64,000 nucleotides of DNA from Zeugodacus cucurbitae (Eukaryota; Arthropoda; Insecta; Diptera; Tephritidae), in assembly GCF_028554725.1 (NCBI RefSeq), contig NC_071667.1, positions 69,259,501-69,323,500 on the forward strand, in the 5' to 3' direction. The position numbers and the translations under genes are program-made. The notes under the pieces are model-generated. The model was given only the letters and a program-made list of their open reading frames with translations, had not been told where the DNA came from and ran no database searches. Within the stretch, counting starts at the first letter, position 1, and each line of letters opens with the position of its first letter. Below, piece after piece: positions 48,845 to 61,860 of this stretch.

Positions 48845-50930
48845 ACAACAAACAACAAAGTGCCGAGCGACGACAGAAGGACGGTTGCTGCTGCCGGCAT
48901 GGTGGGCAAATGCGAGTGCGCCAATGTCAACGCAAAGCTAAAAACGTATGTATATTTGTATACATGTGTGTGTGTTTGTATAGAAATTAACGCAAGCATA
49001 CGAGCCTTGCGCTCACCTGGCTGCAAATTCGAAAAATAACCGCAAAAAAGCAAAAGGTGCAGAGACCCTGTAAGTGAAATCGAAAATTATGGAGGGAAAC
49101 ACACACACACACTCATACAAGCAAGTATTTGCAATACGAATGAAGACGAATTGAGCAACCCTTTTCCGCGCATATGACTTGGCGTGTCTGGCAGACGCTT
49201 GCAGAAAAACGCTTCCCAATGCATATGTTCACTTACATAGGCATGACAAATAGGGAGTTGTTTCTACATATGTATGTATATAGGAGTATGTATGTTGCAT
49301 TTTTATATTGCAACTTGCCTTTGCTGCATATTAAAAAAAAAATAAAAAAAATAAAAACAAGTTTTTAGCATAATTAATTTTTTTTCTTTCAATAAATTTT
49401 TTTTATTTAGATTTCAAACGGCTAAATAGGACTTAGCGTACCCTATTGTATATATAGATCATAACAACAGCAGCTGTTGTTTATCATGTGGCATATGATG
49501 CGACAGACTTGCCACAGTCGTGCCAGCGATATTTAAATTAATTACATAGCGTTCAATTTGTATATCTGTAAGAGGTGAGTATGGCGTCAAAGCAATTAAG
49601 TATTTTCACAAGTCTAAAATTTTTTCTCAACTATAAAATATAGCAAATGCCGCTACTAATTTCGGTACAAAACGCCCCTACGCCTTCGAATTCGATTTTC
49701 AAAAGCCACATTTTAATTAACACACACACACGTAGGTATTTATGCTACGTACAGCCTCAGGTTTCAAATTAATTTTACCATTTCATGCTATAAATCGTTA
49801 TAATTTATGTAACACACACAGTGCTAACCACTTTGGGGCACTCTACATAGCACGACAAGCGCTTGCAGCAAGCAGCTTCATTAATTTGGAAAACTTTAAA
49901 ATGAAAGAAAATCAACTTTAAAATTAAAAAAAAATTAAAATAATTTTCAGCTTTGATTTCAACTGCGTGGCAAGCACACTATGTAATTTTCGTTAATTTT
50001 TAATGCTTTGTTTGCTTTTAATACATTTATTTTTGTTGTTGTAATACATATTTTTCCACACAAATCTGTGAGATAGAAGGTAAAAATGCCGCGCTGTGGC
50101 ATGCTATCAATAAACAAAACGTCAAAATAAATCGACACAATCAATGGACTGAGGAAGCAGCAACAAGCAATGAAGAAACACATACTCATGTATGTGTATG
50201 TATGTACATATGTGTATGTGACGTCAATGGCTCGCTGCATTTTAGCCACAAGAACCAATTTAAAAAGGAAATAGCCAGAGAAGTTCAATGACACAAGCCA
50301 ATCAAACAGAATAACTATTGAACTGCTAAGTGTCTTTATACACACACTATAACATACATACAAACAATCACAGCCAAACACACGAGCGCTTACAAGTATG
50401 GGTGTTCGCTGATGGGTGTATGTCCGCGCTGCAGGCAGCTGTGCGGTTACAATTGCTTTCAATTCATGCTTTTTTGGTAGACGCTTCAGTGTGACTTGTG
50501 GTTTGCGGCGGCATCACCGGAGCACCACCGCTCTTCGCCCCACTCACTGCACACACACGGAAGATTGTGTTCTCAAGCGCAAACGAAAAATTTCCAATTT
50601 TCTCCACATAGAAAAATTGAGCGCGCAAAGAAAAAGTTAAATGAATGCAGCACTGACAGGCTAAGAAGTCGCCACAAGTGAGCGGTGCGGAGTGAAGCTT
50701 CTTAAAGCCGCAATCAGCAGCAGCAGCCTCTAAAGGTATTCATTTGAGGTAAGCTGGAAAGTCATTATTGGGAAAACTGTTGGCAACTGTGCGGCGGTTA
50801 TTGTTGGATTTTATTTTTTTGTTGCTTGAAAGCGATCGCCAGGAATCGTAAAGATAACCATGCTTCCTGCGAATGAATTGCGAAGTAATTGCAATTACAT
50901 AAAAATTCACATTTAACCGAACCACATAGA

Positions 50931-50950
50931 CATACATACATACATACATA
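50931..50950. repeat. (CATA)n microsatellite
   Basis: Five perfect CATA units. Confidence 0.9.
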
Positions 50951-52414
50951 TATACGTAAGCACATTAGTAAAATTAGCGGTATATTGAAAATATGCTTTA
51001 GCTCAGCCACTGAGCTTGGCAATCAATGCTTCATTAAATTGGCTATAACAATTTAGTTTCTAATTGCTTTAATGACCTTGTGAATGGACCGCCAGTTGAA
51101 AGCACTAACTTCTGAAAACTGTTATTTTTGTAAGCAAGTTTATTGCTGAGCAATCAGAATATCTAGCTAAGTATACTCGTTCATAAATACAGGTTCTAGA
51201 CTTCTTGCAAGATCTGCAGCATTTTGAAGTATATTACATGTGTTCAACCCACTAAGATTGAGATATAACTAAGATAAGTCTCGGTGTGTGGCATCTTCTG
51301 TATGGTAGAATCACTTTTACTCAAATTGCTTCAAATATTGGAGGATTGTACATAATATCGTACAAGCCCATAGCTGTTCAAACTCTCACATTTTCTTACA
51401 CTTCATGTGGCTTATGTGAACTGGTACAGAGAGATCCCGAAAAACTCCAATCAATTTGCTTCTGAAAGCGTAGAGTATTGCTGCAACAGGTTACTAACTT
51501 GAGAAATCCAGAAATCTTTGGAAATATTAAGAGTTTTTTCTTTTCAAGATCTCACTATTGCTTTTGCATTGCATGAGAAAACAATATTGATACGTTCTTC
51601 TTCTCCACTTGAGTTCGTGAAGTATAAAAGTCAAGATGAGCGAATTTTTGTAATTCATAAGGAGGTCGTGAGAGAGTTAGAAACCATTCTTCTTGGGAAT
51701 ATGGTTAGAGTTCTGACAATTCACGTCTCATAACATTAAATATAAGTATAGTACTATTTTAAGGCTCCGTTTTATTTTTCCTACGCCGATAATGTCAATC
51801 TGTGTTGTACTGAGCCAAGATCTTAGAAGCAAATCAGTACTATAGAGTTTACATTTTTGAGACTATAGGCAGACTACTTTCAATATAATATTACGATATC
51901 GGTTTATAGCTCTCAGCTAATGCATTGAATTCTTTCAACTAATTTTAAGTTTACTCCATTAAGAGCCATAAAGATTACAACATTATCAGATAATCACAGC
52001 GAAACAACAAATACTCGAGCAACTCCACTGGAATACAGTAATGCCATATAGTTAATAAGAAACTGAAATACCAAGCAAACAACAATAAGTCAGCAACAAT
52101 TGGCAACGAACACAAAGGCATGCAACAAAACACGCCAGCAATGGCCATAAAATCGAATTGGCTTGATGTTGTATGAACAGCAGAAGATCAACAAAGAACA
52201 ACACCGTCGCACAATGGATACAAAAGCAGCAAATTGTAGCTATTGCTAAGCACAATAACAACAAAATAATTGCAAAAAAAGTATATATTTACTTATACAT
52301 ATGTATAAGTATATGCCTGCATGCTGTCGTGGGCAACAATGCGGCGCTGCAACTATTTATTGCATTGCACCTTGAGAAGGTTATTGAATATCGATGCTGG
52401 CAGGACGACGAGAC

Positions 52415-52436
52415 AACCAAACCAAACCAAACCAAA
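52415..52436. repeat. (AACCA)n microsatellite
   Basis: Four units of AACCA. Confidence 0.85.
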
Positions 52437-52998
52437 GCAAACCAGTAGACGAGGGCTAACCAACTGGGCGGTTGGGTTGACCGACCAGCCTCATCGAAGG
52501 GTCGGCGGTGCAAGCGCGGTACAATTCTAATTTACTAGTTTGTGTGTGTTTGTCGAGTGAACAACAAAACCTAGAGAATGCCAAGGCCACAAAGTGGAGC
52601 TTTAATGCAGCAATGTTGCACTGCAGACCTGAGAGACGTTGCAACTCTGCAACGCTCTGCAGCGTTTATTGCCACATTCTTAATGTCCAGTTGGCAGTGC
52701 TTTGTTGTGCTTTATGTTCATTCACATTTGTTGTTGTTGTTGTTTTTGCTGTTGCTTTGCAAATGCCAAGAGTGCCCAACAGACACACATACATACATAC
52801 ATATGCACAAGTGTTGCATTCCATTTGCCACACGGCACAGTGTGGTCATGTGTGTGGCTGTGTGTGTGTCTCTCTGATTGCGTATGCACGAGTAGGTTTG
52901 ATTGTGTGTGCGTGTTTATTCTGCGTCTTGTTTGTTTACTTTTTTACGTTTTTTTTCGTGTTTTGTGTTTATCAAAAAGTCAACATTTGCCCACTTTC

Positions 52999-53026
52999 GG
53001 CTCGGCTCAACTCGACTCGACTCGGC
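52999..53026. repeat. (CTCGA/CTCGG)n microsatellite
   Basis: Imperfect pentamers CTCGG, CTCAA, CTCGA, CTCGA, CTCGG; unusually GC-rich for this window. Confidence 0.8.
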
Positions 53027-54104
53027 CTACGTTGGCGACCCGTTTCTTAGGCAGCCCATTGTTGGTGGCATGCACCTTATGTTGTGCCAAGTATAATACA
53101 CTGTGGCACTGACTGGTTCAAGTGCCTTTGTTATAACTATTGTTGTTATTGCTGTTGTTGCTGCTGCAGCAAGTGCTCTGGCCTTCTTTGGGCTGCTGCA
53201 AGGTGTTGTGTGAAATGAACGCGGTTGGAATTTCAGTTTGATTGTTGTGTCGATTTTTTGTGTCATTTCAGTTGCTTTTTTCTTCATTTTTTATTCCATA
53301 CATGATTTGAAAACAACAGCAACAACAAGTAAGAATAAATAAACAAAGCCAAGTGCAGTAGACAAAGCGAATTGAAATGAAATGAAAAAAAAGATAATCA
53401 AATTCTCATCATTGCTGCACGTCGGTTTCGTCGGCTGCTCCGAGGTGTGTTTTGTGTAGCATTTTCGTCTTAAATTCGTGTTTATTTCACTTCGACTATA
53501 TTTCATGCCTTACAAGTCGTCATGCTGTTTTTGTTGTTTGTATTTTAAAGTTAAAATTGTGATTTTATTTTTGTTGTTGTTTAATTTTTTTGCTGGTATT
53601 TAGTTTCTTGTTGATTTATTTGTGGTTATTTGGTAGATTTTCGTCGTCTATTCTAGCTATTGTTGTACGCTACGGATGTGGCTGCTGCTGTGGTTCGGTG
53701 GTCGTGTGGCTTGTGGAGTGTCTCTCACTGTTTTTCTGCATGGCTGGAGCAGTGTCTAGGAATTTGGAAAGCACGCACTTGTGTAGGGAATGTAGTTAGA
53801 GAACTTACATGTGAGTGCGTGCGCTTGTTTGAATACATATGTATGAAATATGTACATATGTATATACGTATGTTTTTAATGCATAAGAAGAAGTTTTTCT
53901 GTATTTTGCCACAAAAACTTTTTGTTGTAATTTTTTTAAATACAATTTTTTGGAATTAGTTTTACTTCAATTACCATATTGCTATATTTTCGTCGTTTTA
54001 TGAAAAAATTTAATTTTAGAAACAAGACACCTGTCGAGCGGAGAAAATTTTGAAACCAAAAAGAGTCTATTGGAGGATAAATTTAAAATTTTTTCGCGTA
54101 ATTT

Positions 54105-54570
54105 GGGAAAAATAATTAGCATTTTAAATTTTCAATAAATAATTATTTTTAATTTTAATTATTTCAATTTTTCCTTTTTTTATTTATACATAGATATGTT
54201 ATTAATTTTTTTGTTTTTAATTTGTATAATTTTTAATTTGTTTTTAAATACAAATTATTATGTTTTATTATGTTTTTATTCAAATTATTATTTATATTTT
54301 CAATTATTTTATATATATATAATAATTAAAATTTTAATTCTTCAATAAATAATTATTTTTAATTTTAATCATTTTAATTTTTTTCTTTTTTTATTTATAT
54401 ATTTTTTTTTTAATTTATTTTTGTTTTTAATTTAAATAATTTTTTTATTTTGTTTTTAATAAAAATTATTATTTTTTATTATATTTTTATTAATATTATT
54501 ATTTGTATTTTCTATATAAATCAATTTTTATATATATTTTTTTATCAACATATATTTTTTTTTAATTTCC
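54105..54570. other. Extremely AT-rich block with internal duplication
   Basis: CAATAAATAATTATTTTTAA occurs at about 54134 and 54343, each followed by TTTTAAT, ATTTCAATT or ATTTTAATT and TTTTTTATTTATA, indicating an old duplication of about 200 bp within A/T-only DNA. Confidence 0.65.
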
Positions 54571-57500
54571 GAATTATTCACGTAAACCACTTTTAATTTG
54601 ACATTCTAAAAACAGTCGCATGTTTAAGTAGCAAGTGTTTGCTTATAAAAACAATAACATTGTACTGCAACAGAGTTTTTGTTTGCTACTGAGACCCATG
54701 GGCACACAGCAATCTACCTTATTGCTCACTCCCAACCAACCACAGTAGAATATGGGAGTGTCCGCAGAGACTTCTACTACGTGATGACATGCTTGGTTTT
54801 CGCACATATGTTGCAATCCAGTTGTTACGTAAAAACCGCTAACATTAGCCACCAATGCACTCGAAAACAGCTGTCAGCATTGCAAGACGTCAAGCGTATA
54901 TAAATTGAGGGCAACAAAAACGTTGGTATTTTTTTAATTTTTTAACAATTGATGCATGATAAACAACTATGGACGAAAACTTTATGAGAACTCGATGAAA
55001 TAGGTACCATGCAACTCCGTACAACAAAAATCATTGTCTTTAATTTTTTTATTTTTTTATTATTTTTACTATTTTCTAGCTTTTTTATTTCATGTATGTA
55101 AGCAAAGCCAACCACATGATTTTTCTCAAATCATTATCTGCAATGTGGCAGCATAAAGCAACCTGCCACAAGATATCATTACCGCTTTGGGTGTATGGCG
55201 GTTGCTTGCAGAAACACACGTTGCAAGCGCGATAAATTTATGTGCCCGCTTGTCCAGCAGCCCAAAATGGTTAGTCGTCAATTATTTTACAAAACGGTTT
55301 AAGTGTGCCATTTGTGGTAAAAATGTCACGTTTTTTTCTATTTGCACTGCGACAGCTATTGGCTGTTGTGGCACCGTGTTTTAGCACACATGTATGTATG
55401 TAAGTATGTACTAAAGTGTGTTTTATATTTATTGTAGTGACAATCACGCTATGTTTATCCTTTTACGCTTGATCACTTGTGCAGCTAGGGAAATCACAAA
55501 AAAAAAGTTTTTACTGTATTTCTCACTCATGTTGTAAGACGACTTTTCCAATTGCGTGAGTGTAATGAATTTTCTGGCGACACAAATTTCTAGCCAATTG
55601 ATTTATAAGGCGTTGTATATGAGTGTTGTTGTAGTTTTATTATTTTTTACTTCTTTCTTTGCTGCAAGTTAAGCTGTGTTGACTGTTGTCTACTGAAGTC
55701 ACATTTAAGCCCACTTTGTGTATTTGTTTATATGTTTCAACAGTGAAAATGCACAGTTTGATTAATATTCGATTCGATTACACTCAAAATATTTTGATAT
55801 TGAAGCACAATGCTTGTCAAATTTCTTTCAAATTTTAAAATAAAGCTTTAAGCTCTTAAGAATGCTTTGAAAATGTTGAAGAAATAAGCTACTCCGATTT
55901 ATAAAAATTTTATATATGGATATGTTTGAGTATGCCTATTTATATTATACATACATACATATGTACAATGTATGTATGAATATTAAATATTTAAAATCAC
56001 TATAAAAATTTCTTTAAAAAATATTTTAAATAAAAATTCTAAAAAAATTTAAATAAATTTTTGAAAAAAATAATTAAAATAAGCATATGTTTAAACTTAA
56101 AAAAAAAACTTGAAACTTTAAAAAAAAAATTTCAAACTTAAAAAAAAATTTGAAACCTAATATCTATCATACTAATGGTGTATAATTTCATATTCAAAAA
56201 TTTCCTTCATTTCTGATTTGACAACAACTTTAAACTCGATTTTCTCAAAACCCAAAAAAAATTATACGCTATTGTTATATTGAGGGGACGATATTACAAA
56301 TTTTTTAAAACATTTTGGAATTTTTTAAATATTTTTGGAAAAATTTTAAAAACAAATATTTTGAATGTAAAGGTTTACACACGTAAAAAATCTCCACCTA
56401 ACAATCAAAAGTTGCTCCACCGAATCGAAAAAAATGCCTTTCAACCATTTAACAGGATTGAGGTCACGCAGCCAGTGAACAGATTAGCCATTTTATAGCT
56501 TCTATTCTTTTTTGGTACATAAAATGTTCATTCAATTTATACAGTTTTACAGTTAAACAACATTTTTAAAATGCAAATTAAACACAAAAATAAAACAACA
56601 AAAAAAAAACTATTTTTTTTTTATATGAGCGACCATGGAGCAATAGACAACTTTATCATGCAACCATAAAATGATAAACCGTTGCAGTAGTTTGATTGTG
56701 TATTTACGAAGCATACTAGTGGCTATAGACACATACAAACACACTTGTGGAACTACAGCTATAATATATGGTGGCAACAACGATCCGTTGATATAAAGGT
56801 AAACTCACTGAAACGAAACAAATAACCCCGGTGTGTGCGAGAAGGCGCAACACCGTTGCAAATACTTGCACATACGCTTAAATACATATATACAATTTAT
56901 ATTTTACATACACATGTGGGTCTGTTTGTATGTGTACAATTGAAGTTTTCGTATTAACAACGAATTTAAATTGCTTTGTTTGTTAGTCAGTTGTCGGAAA
57001 GGTAGCATAGACAGTTGGTGGTCACCCAGAACGCATGCAACTAACATACGAGTATATAAATGTATGTGTGTATGGATGTATATTTATACTACTCAATAGA
57101 GGTTATGTATGCTTGTATGGTTGGTAGTTGGCACAAAATTGCTGGTAGCGGGTTGTCACACATCGCTGCTTTTTGCTGCTGCTGCGACGACCGCGCAATT
57201 GTAAATTATTATACACAAACAAAAACATACACACACACATACATACAAAAATAGTTAGTTAAATAGTTTTGAGTGTGATTGTAAGTGGCCGCTAAGGGAC
57301 ATTAACATTAACATTTTTATCCACAAAAAAGCAATAAAATTGAAATTAAATTTGAAGGAAATGCTCGTAAAGTAAAAACAGAAAAAAACAAAAAAAGCAA
57401 AAAAAAGACATACTAAATAAATGAAACGCGTATAATTGTTGTTGTTGTGTGCGACGCGCATATGTTGAAGTAAGAGTATAGTCAAAAAAAATAAAATATG

Positions 57501-59092
57501 CACTGTGAGAAATCAGCATTGACTACAAAACAGCTGATTCTCCACTGAATACAAAGGAATTTTCAAAATTTTATTATTCAGACACTCGAAATATGTTGCA
57601 AATTGCATGTTGCAACAACACAAACACCTTACAAGCAATTGGATTGACTACAAAGGAACTAACAGCATTCAAGAGCATTTAGCAATGCTTATTTGCTGAT
57701 TTCAGAGCATTGTGCGTTACAAATAACAGCTGTATATTAGCGTGCCACGTGCAACATGCAACTAAAATAACATAATAATTATATGTACATGCAACATGCT
57801 ACCAAAGCCAGCTGTTGACTTGACTACCTGCTAATAGAATATAAATATATATGAAGACATACACACAAACAGTTGTTTTCAACAAACTGTTTATATTGCC
57901 TATTGGCAGCTGTTCGTCTTCTGCCACTGTGCAAGAGAATTGACTTTTGTGCCTTGTCTGTTAGGTGGAAAGCAGAAAAACACACTGTGCTACCAACTTA
58001 ATATTAGTACAAACACACTTACATTTAAATAAATAAACAAACAGCAGTTTTGAAATATCACTTCAGGCGTTTGAAGAAGAAGCAGCAGGAAAGAAGAAGA
58101 AAATGATGCTCTAAAATTGCAAATTATGGCGAAATTGCGTTTTGAAAACACATTTGCGCAATAATTTTGCGATTCTTATTTAGTTTGAATAAAATTATAT
58201 GCGATTTTGTGATGTTATTTTCATCGTGCAACAGATTTCTTGTTGCTGTCTCTACACTTGTCGTCTCTTCTACTGAGCAACCGCTGAGCTGGCATTTATT
58301 CAAAGTTTTTCTTTTGTATTTATTCATTTCTTTTTTTAGTTATTTTGCTTGGTGTTGAAAAATTGCAAATCGGATTTTGTTCAAACGCAAACAGTTTTCC
58401 GCTTACCAACATTTTGCCGGTCAGACGCCAAAATTTTTAGCGCGTAGCCACAACAAAATGGCATGAATGCCGCAATGGCGCTTCTATATGCATATAAACT
58501 TTTATATATGTATGTATGTATGTGTATCTGCAATGGCAGCTAAGTGCAGCTGTATGTGTGTGCTTGTGTGCATAAATTCTACTTAAAGTTGAGACATCAG
58601 ACATCGCAAATGCGAAATATAAAATGTTTACGAAATTTATTCGATTCGAATTAGCTGACTCATCAGCGAACGATGGCAGCACGTACTACTATATAGTTTT
58701 GTATACATATGTATAATTGAATATACTTTTGTATATGCAACAGCACCTGGAAATGTTTTGTTAAAAAAAAAAAAACAACAAAAAATATTTGACTGATTTT
58801 TGTAAGTAAAAATTATGATTTTATGAAACCTAGAACAAAGTCGAAGCAGTCGAAGAAAACTTTTTAGACACACTAGAAACTAGAAGAAAACGATTAGCTG
58901 ACTCTCAATAATCGGGATATAGAAAACCACAAACCACGAAGGTTATATATGTAAGTTATAGACTGCAGAGTTAGGTTAGGTTCAAAGGCTGATCCTTGTA
59001 ACAGATTTAATCTTGATGGACCAAACTTAGATAGCTAAAAGATTCCAGAGTTAAACCGACCATCATTTTTTCCCAAACTTCCTAATTTGTAT

Positions 59093-59603
59093 CTGAACAG
59101 ATCTCCTTGAAACATACTGGATAGTTCATTCATAGAAGTTTTAATTTCTTGACACCCTAGATATTTTTTATATTTTTCTGCCACATTTTCCGAAAGAAAG
59201 CCTTAAAAGCCTGATCCTTCAATAGAATCATAGAATTTTTACTTTCTTGTAGCTCTGAAAATCTGAACAGATCTCCTTGAAACATACTGGATAGTTCATT
59301 CATAGAAGTTTTAATTTCTTGACACCCTAGATATTTTTTATATTTTTTATATTTTTTTGCCACATTTTCCGAAAGAAAGCCTTAAAAGCCTGATCCTTCA
59401 ATAGAATCATAGAATTTTTACTTTCTTGTAGCTCAGAAAATCTGAACAGATCTCCTTGAAACATACTGGATAGTTCATTTATAGAAGTTTTAATTTCTTG
59501 ACACCCTAGATATTTTTTATATTTTTTTGCCACATTTTCCGAAAGAAAGCCTTAAAAGCCTGATCCTTCAATAGAATCATAGAATTTTTACTTTCTTGTA
59601 GCA
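59093..59603. repeat. Tandem array, three units of 170-179 bp
   Basis: The phrase ATCTCCTTGAAACATACTGG recurs at 59101, 59271 and 59450, so the units are 170 and 179 bp; the 9-bp difference is an expansion of a TATTTTTTA run. Units are nearly identical. A shortened, diverged fourth unit is suggested around 59604-59645. The minus strand of each unit is open for about 60 codons (MNELSSMFQGDLFRFSELQE), but unit length is not a multiple of three, so there is no continuous protein. Confidence 0.85.
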
Positions 59604-59649
59604 CTAGAAATGTTTTTTCATATTTTCTGAATGAAGCCTTAAAATTTGC

Positions 59650-61735
59650 CAACTAACATGGAAATAAGAGGTTAAAACAGCAACACATTAACTGAATCAA
59701 TATTTTCTTGTACAGATTTTAGCATAAGAAAATTTAATAATGCAGATCTTCTCGAGACTTTTTCTTCAAAATTATATTACACCCATTTTCCTAAAAAAAA
59801 TATACATCATTTTTGGAATTAACAAAAAAAATAGGCCCACGAATATTACTTTCAGAAGGTGTTCTTCTAAAAATTTCGTTGGTGTTTCATAAACTTTTAT
59901 CGAAAGATCCAACAAAAAAACAACAACAACAAATGTACGCAAAATCATATCATATCTAATTTTGCTTCCTAACACCCTACCTCTGATAAAGTTGTCCAAA
60001 GCATTTAGCTGTGATTTATGTCTTATGTGAGTAATTATGTTTTGAATTAAAATTTAAGCGCCTAAAACCAGCAGGATTATTAATCAAATATTTGATAGAT
60101 TAGTACTGAAAATTGAAGTTGATGGAGAAGTAATAGTATCAGCATGAAGTACAAGTTCCAATAATACTTTATAAGAGCTCACATCAAGTAGATTGAAACA
60201 ACAGCCTTTACACATTTCGCTGCCTAAACCATATGCTTTGAAAATTTGCTCGGTACTATTACGCAATCGTAAAAATTATCACACTCTTTAATTGCAATTA
60301 AAATGTGCTATAATGGTCGTCTACACTTGCTATATATATATGCGACATGAGCTGACCACGTGAGAAAAATTGGCGTTGATGTTTTGTGCATGAAGTTGGC
60401 TGTGGTATAATTTTATTGAAAAAATATTGCGATATTTTTTTGGGAGTAGCATTCGACAGAAAAAGCCAAAGTTTTGTATGAAATAGGGACGGTTCGTTCT
60501 CTTTAAGACAAAGTGCGTTGCAATTTTGATTCTAACATGCTGGGAACATTGTTTTTTACAATATCTTGAATAAGCATTGATTTAAGCCAGCAATTAGCGT
60601 TTACTCTCAGCAACATCATTATTATTATAACGATAATTAACAACTACAACAGCAAGCAAATTAAATGCAGTGCCGCCCAAAAGAGCAGAAAGGGGTGGCA
60701 TTCCACACAGGCTTTTATTGCCAACTCTGCGCTAACCAGTACTTCTATTTCCATTCGTTTTTTTTTTTAACTTTTAATTTGCTCAGCGACTTTTCATGTT
60801 TCTTCTAACTTTTCTTTTTTGTTTTTCGCTACTTCAACTGCTTCGCGCTTTCATTTGCCAGTTTTAATTGCTTCTCTTCCGTAGAGGCAAGCGTTTAGTG
60901 AAGGTGATAATTAGTGATTTTCGCCTTTTTGCACAAGCAGAAACAAAAACAAAAACTAACAAATGCAATGGAACTTGGGCATTTCACACTTGGCCGCCGG
61001 TTGGCCTGGTTTCATTAATTATTAAGTTATTCGCACTTCAATGAGGTAACAAAGGCAGAGTGGGCTGTTCACACAGACACTTACAATCTTATTTACTATA
61101 GGTGTCTATTGTGGGTGGCGAAGTGGCTGAGGCGGTAGGTTTTGTGCTATTTTGTTAGGCAGAAATTAAATTGAATATTTATTGCGCACTTCTTTCGCCG
61201 GTCGAGAGTCGGAAGGCGTTGAGGGTGCTGCTGAGTTGTGTGTACGATAAGATTTTAAAATTTCTGCTTGGTCTCTATATACATATTTACAATGTAGAAT
61301 TGTGTATATTGCATACTCGTATGATATGTACAATAAAAAATAGAACGCAAAGTTACCGACATTGAGATAAGATTTTATCATTTGCACTTGTTTGTGTTGC
61401 GATAAGTTGTTATTAATTATTTTTGTATCGTGTATGTATGTATGTTTATATGGATGCAAATGGAAAAAATAACTACAAATTTATTAATAATATTTAACTT
61501 GAAGGAGTTGGCAATCTGTTTTACTTTTACTTTCTTTCTTTGAAAAAAAAAGTAAAAAAAAAATTGATGAAATTTCAAGTTTAAATATGTATAGCGATTC
61601 TATGGGAGAGAGTAGAGAAAAAAAACTCACAGTGGAATGTAAGAAATGAAAGTAAAATGTCAAATCTTAAAACATTCGAGAGCTCTTTAGGGTTCCTTTA
61701 TACTTTATACTATTTCATACAGTCAAGAGAACTTT
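59650..61735. other. Non-coding start of gukh intron
   Basis: Ordinary AT-rich sequence with short GTAT runs near 61434-61446. No tRNA or exon seen. It lies immediately downstream of the gukh exon on the gene's strand, where intronic enhancers would be common, but no binding-site cluster is obvious by eye. Confidence 0.5.
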
Positions 61736-61860
61736 TCAGGAGAAGCTTTGTATAGACATTTTCAAGGTAATACTGTAGAAAGAACTTTCGAACTCCCATT
61801 CTATACAAAATACTACTAAACTAACTAAATAAGAATAAATAAAAATTTCAAGACACTTAC

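Larger units (their letters stand above)
46200..59092. other. Non-coding, simple repeats
   Basis: Long stretch with CA, CATA, AACCA and CTCGA microsatellites, TTG/CAA runs near 52728-52750 and 53135-53165, A/T-only DNA at 54.1-54.6 kb, and three A-rich near-repeats with TTGAAACTT or TTCAAACTT at 56098-56160. No exon-like segment was recognised on either strand. Confidence 0.5.
1..61860 (-). other. gukh: Presumed large first intron of gukh (5' portion)
   Basis: The donor GTAAGT at 61860-61855 opens an intron running toward lower coordinates. I found no minus-strand segment with an acceptor followed by a plausible continuation of the WAVE-homology domain, so the intron may fill the rest of the window. 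The sequence is AT-rich, dense in simple repeats and transposon remnants, and holds a candidate nested gene on the opposite strand. That it is all one intron is inference; an undetected short exon or an intergenic stretch cannot be excluded. Confidence 0.45.

Noticed and set aside
48478..48990. Plus-strand 170-codon frame
   Set aside because: It runs through a CA microsatellite and Cys-rich TTG/CTG repeats with an opposite-strand frame over the same bases; no recognisable domain.
52508..53112. Overlapping plus-strand frames of 99-180 codons
   Set aside because: Three frames are open over the same CA/TTG-rich DNA, which indicates repeat composition rather than coding.
59157..59533. Two near-identical 68-codon minus-strand frames in the tandem array
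   Set aside because: They result from the repeat; unit length is not a multiple of three and there is no start context or family match.
61112..61150. GGCGAAGTGGCTGAGGCGGTAGG, tRNA A-box-like
   Set aside because: No B box, acceptor stem or cloverleaf can be formed with the following sequence.
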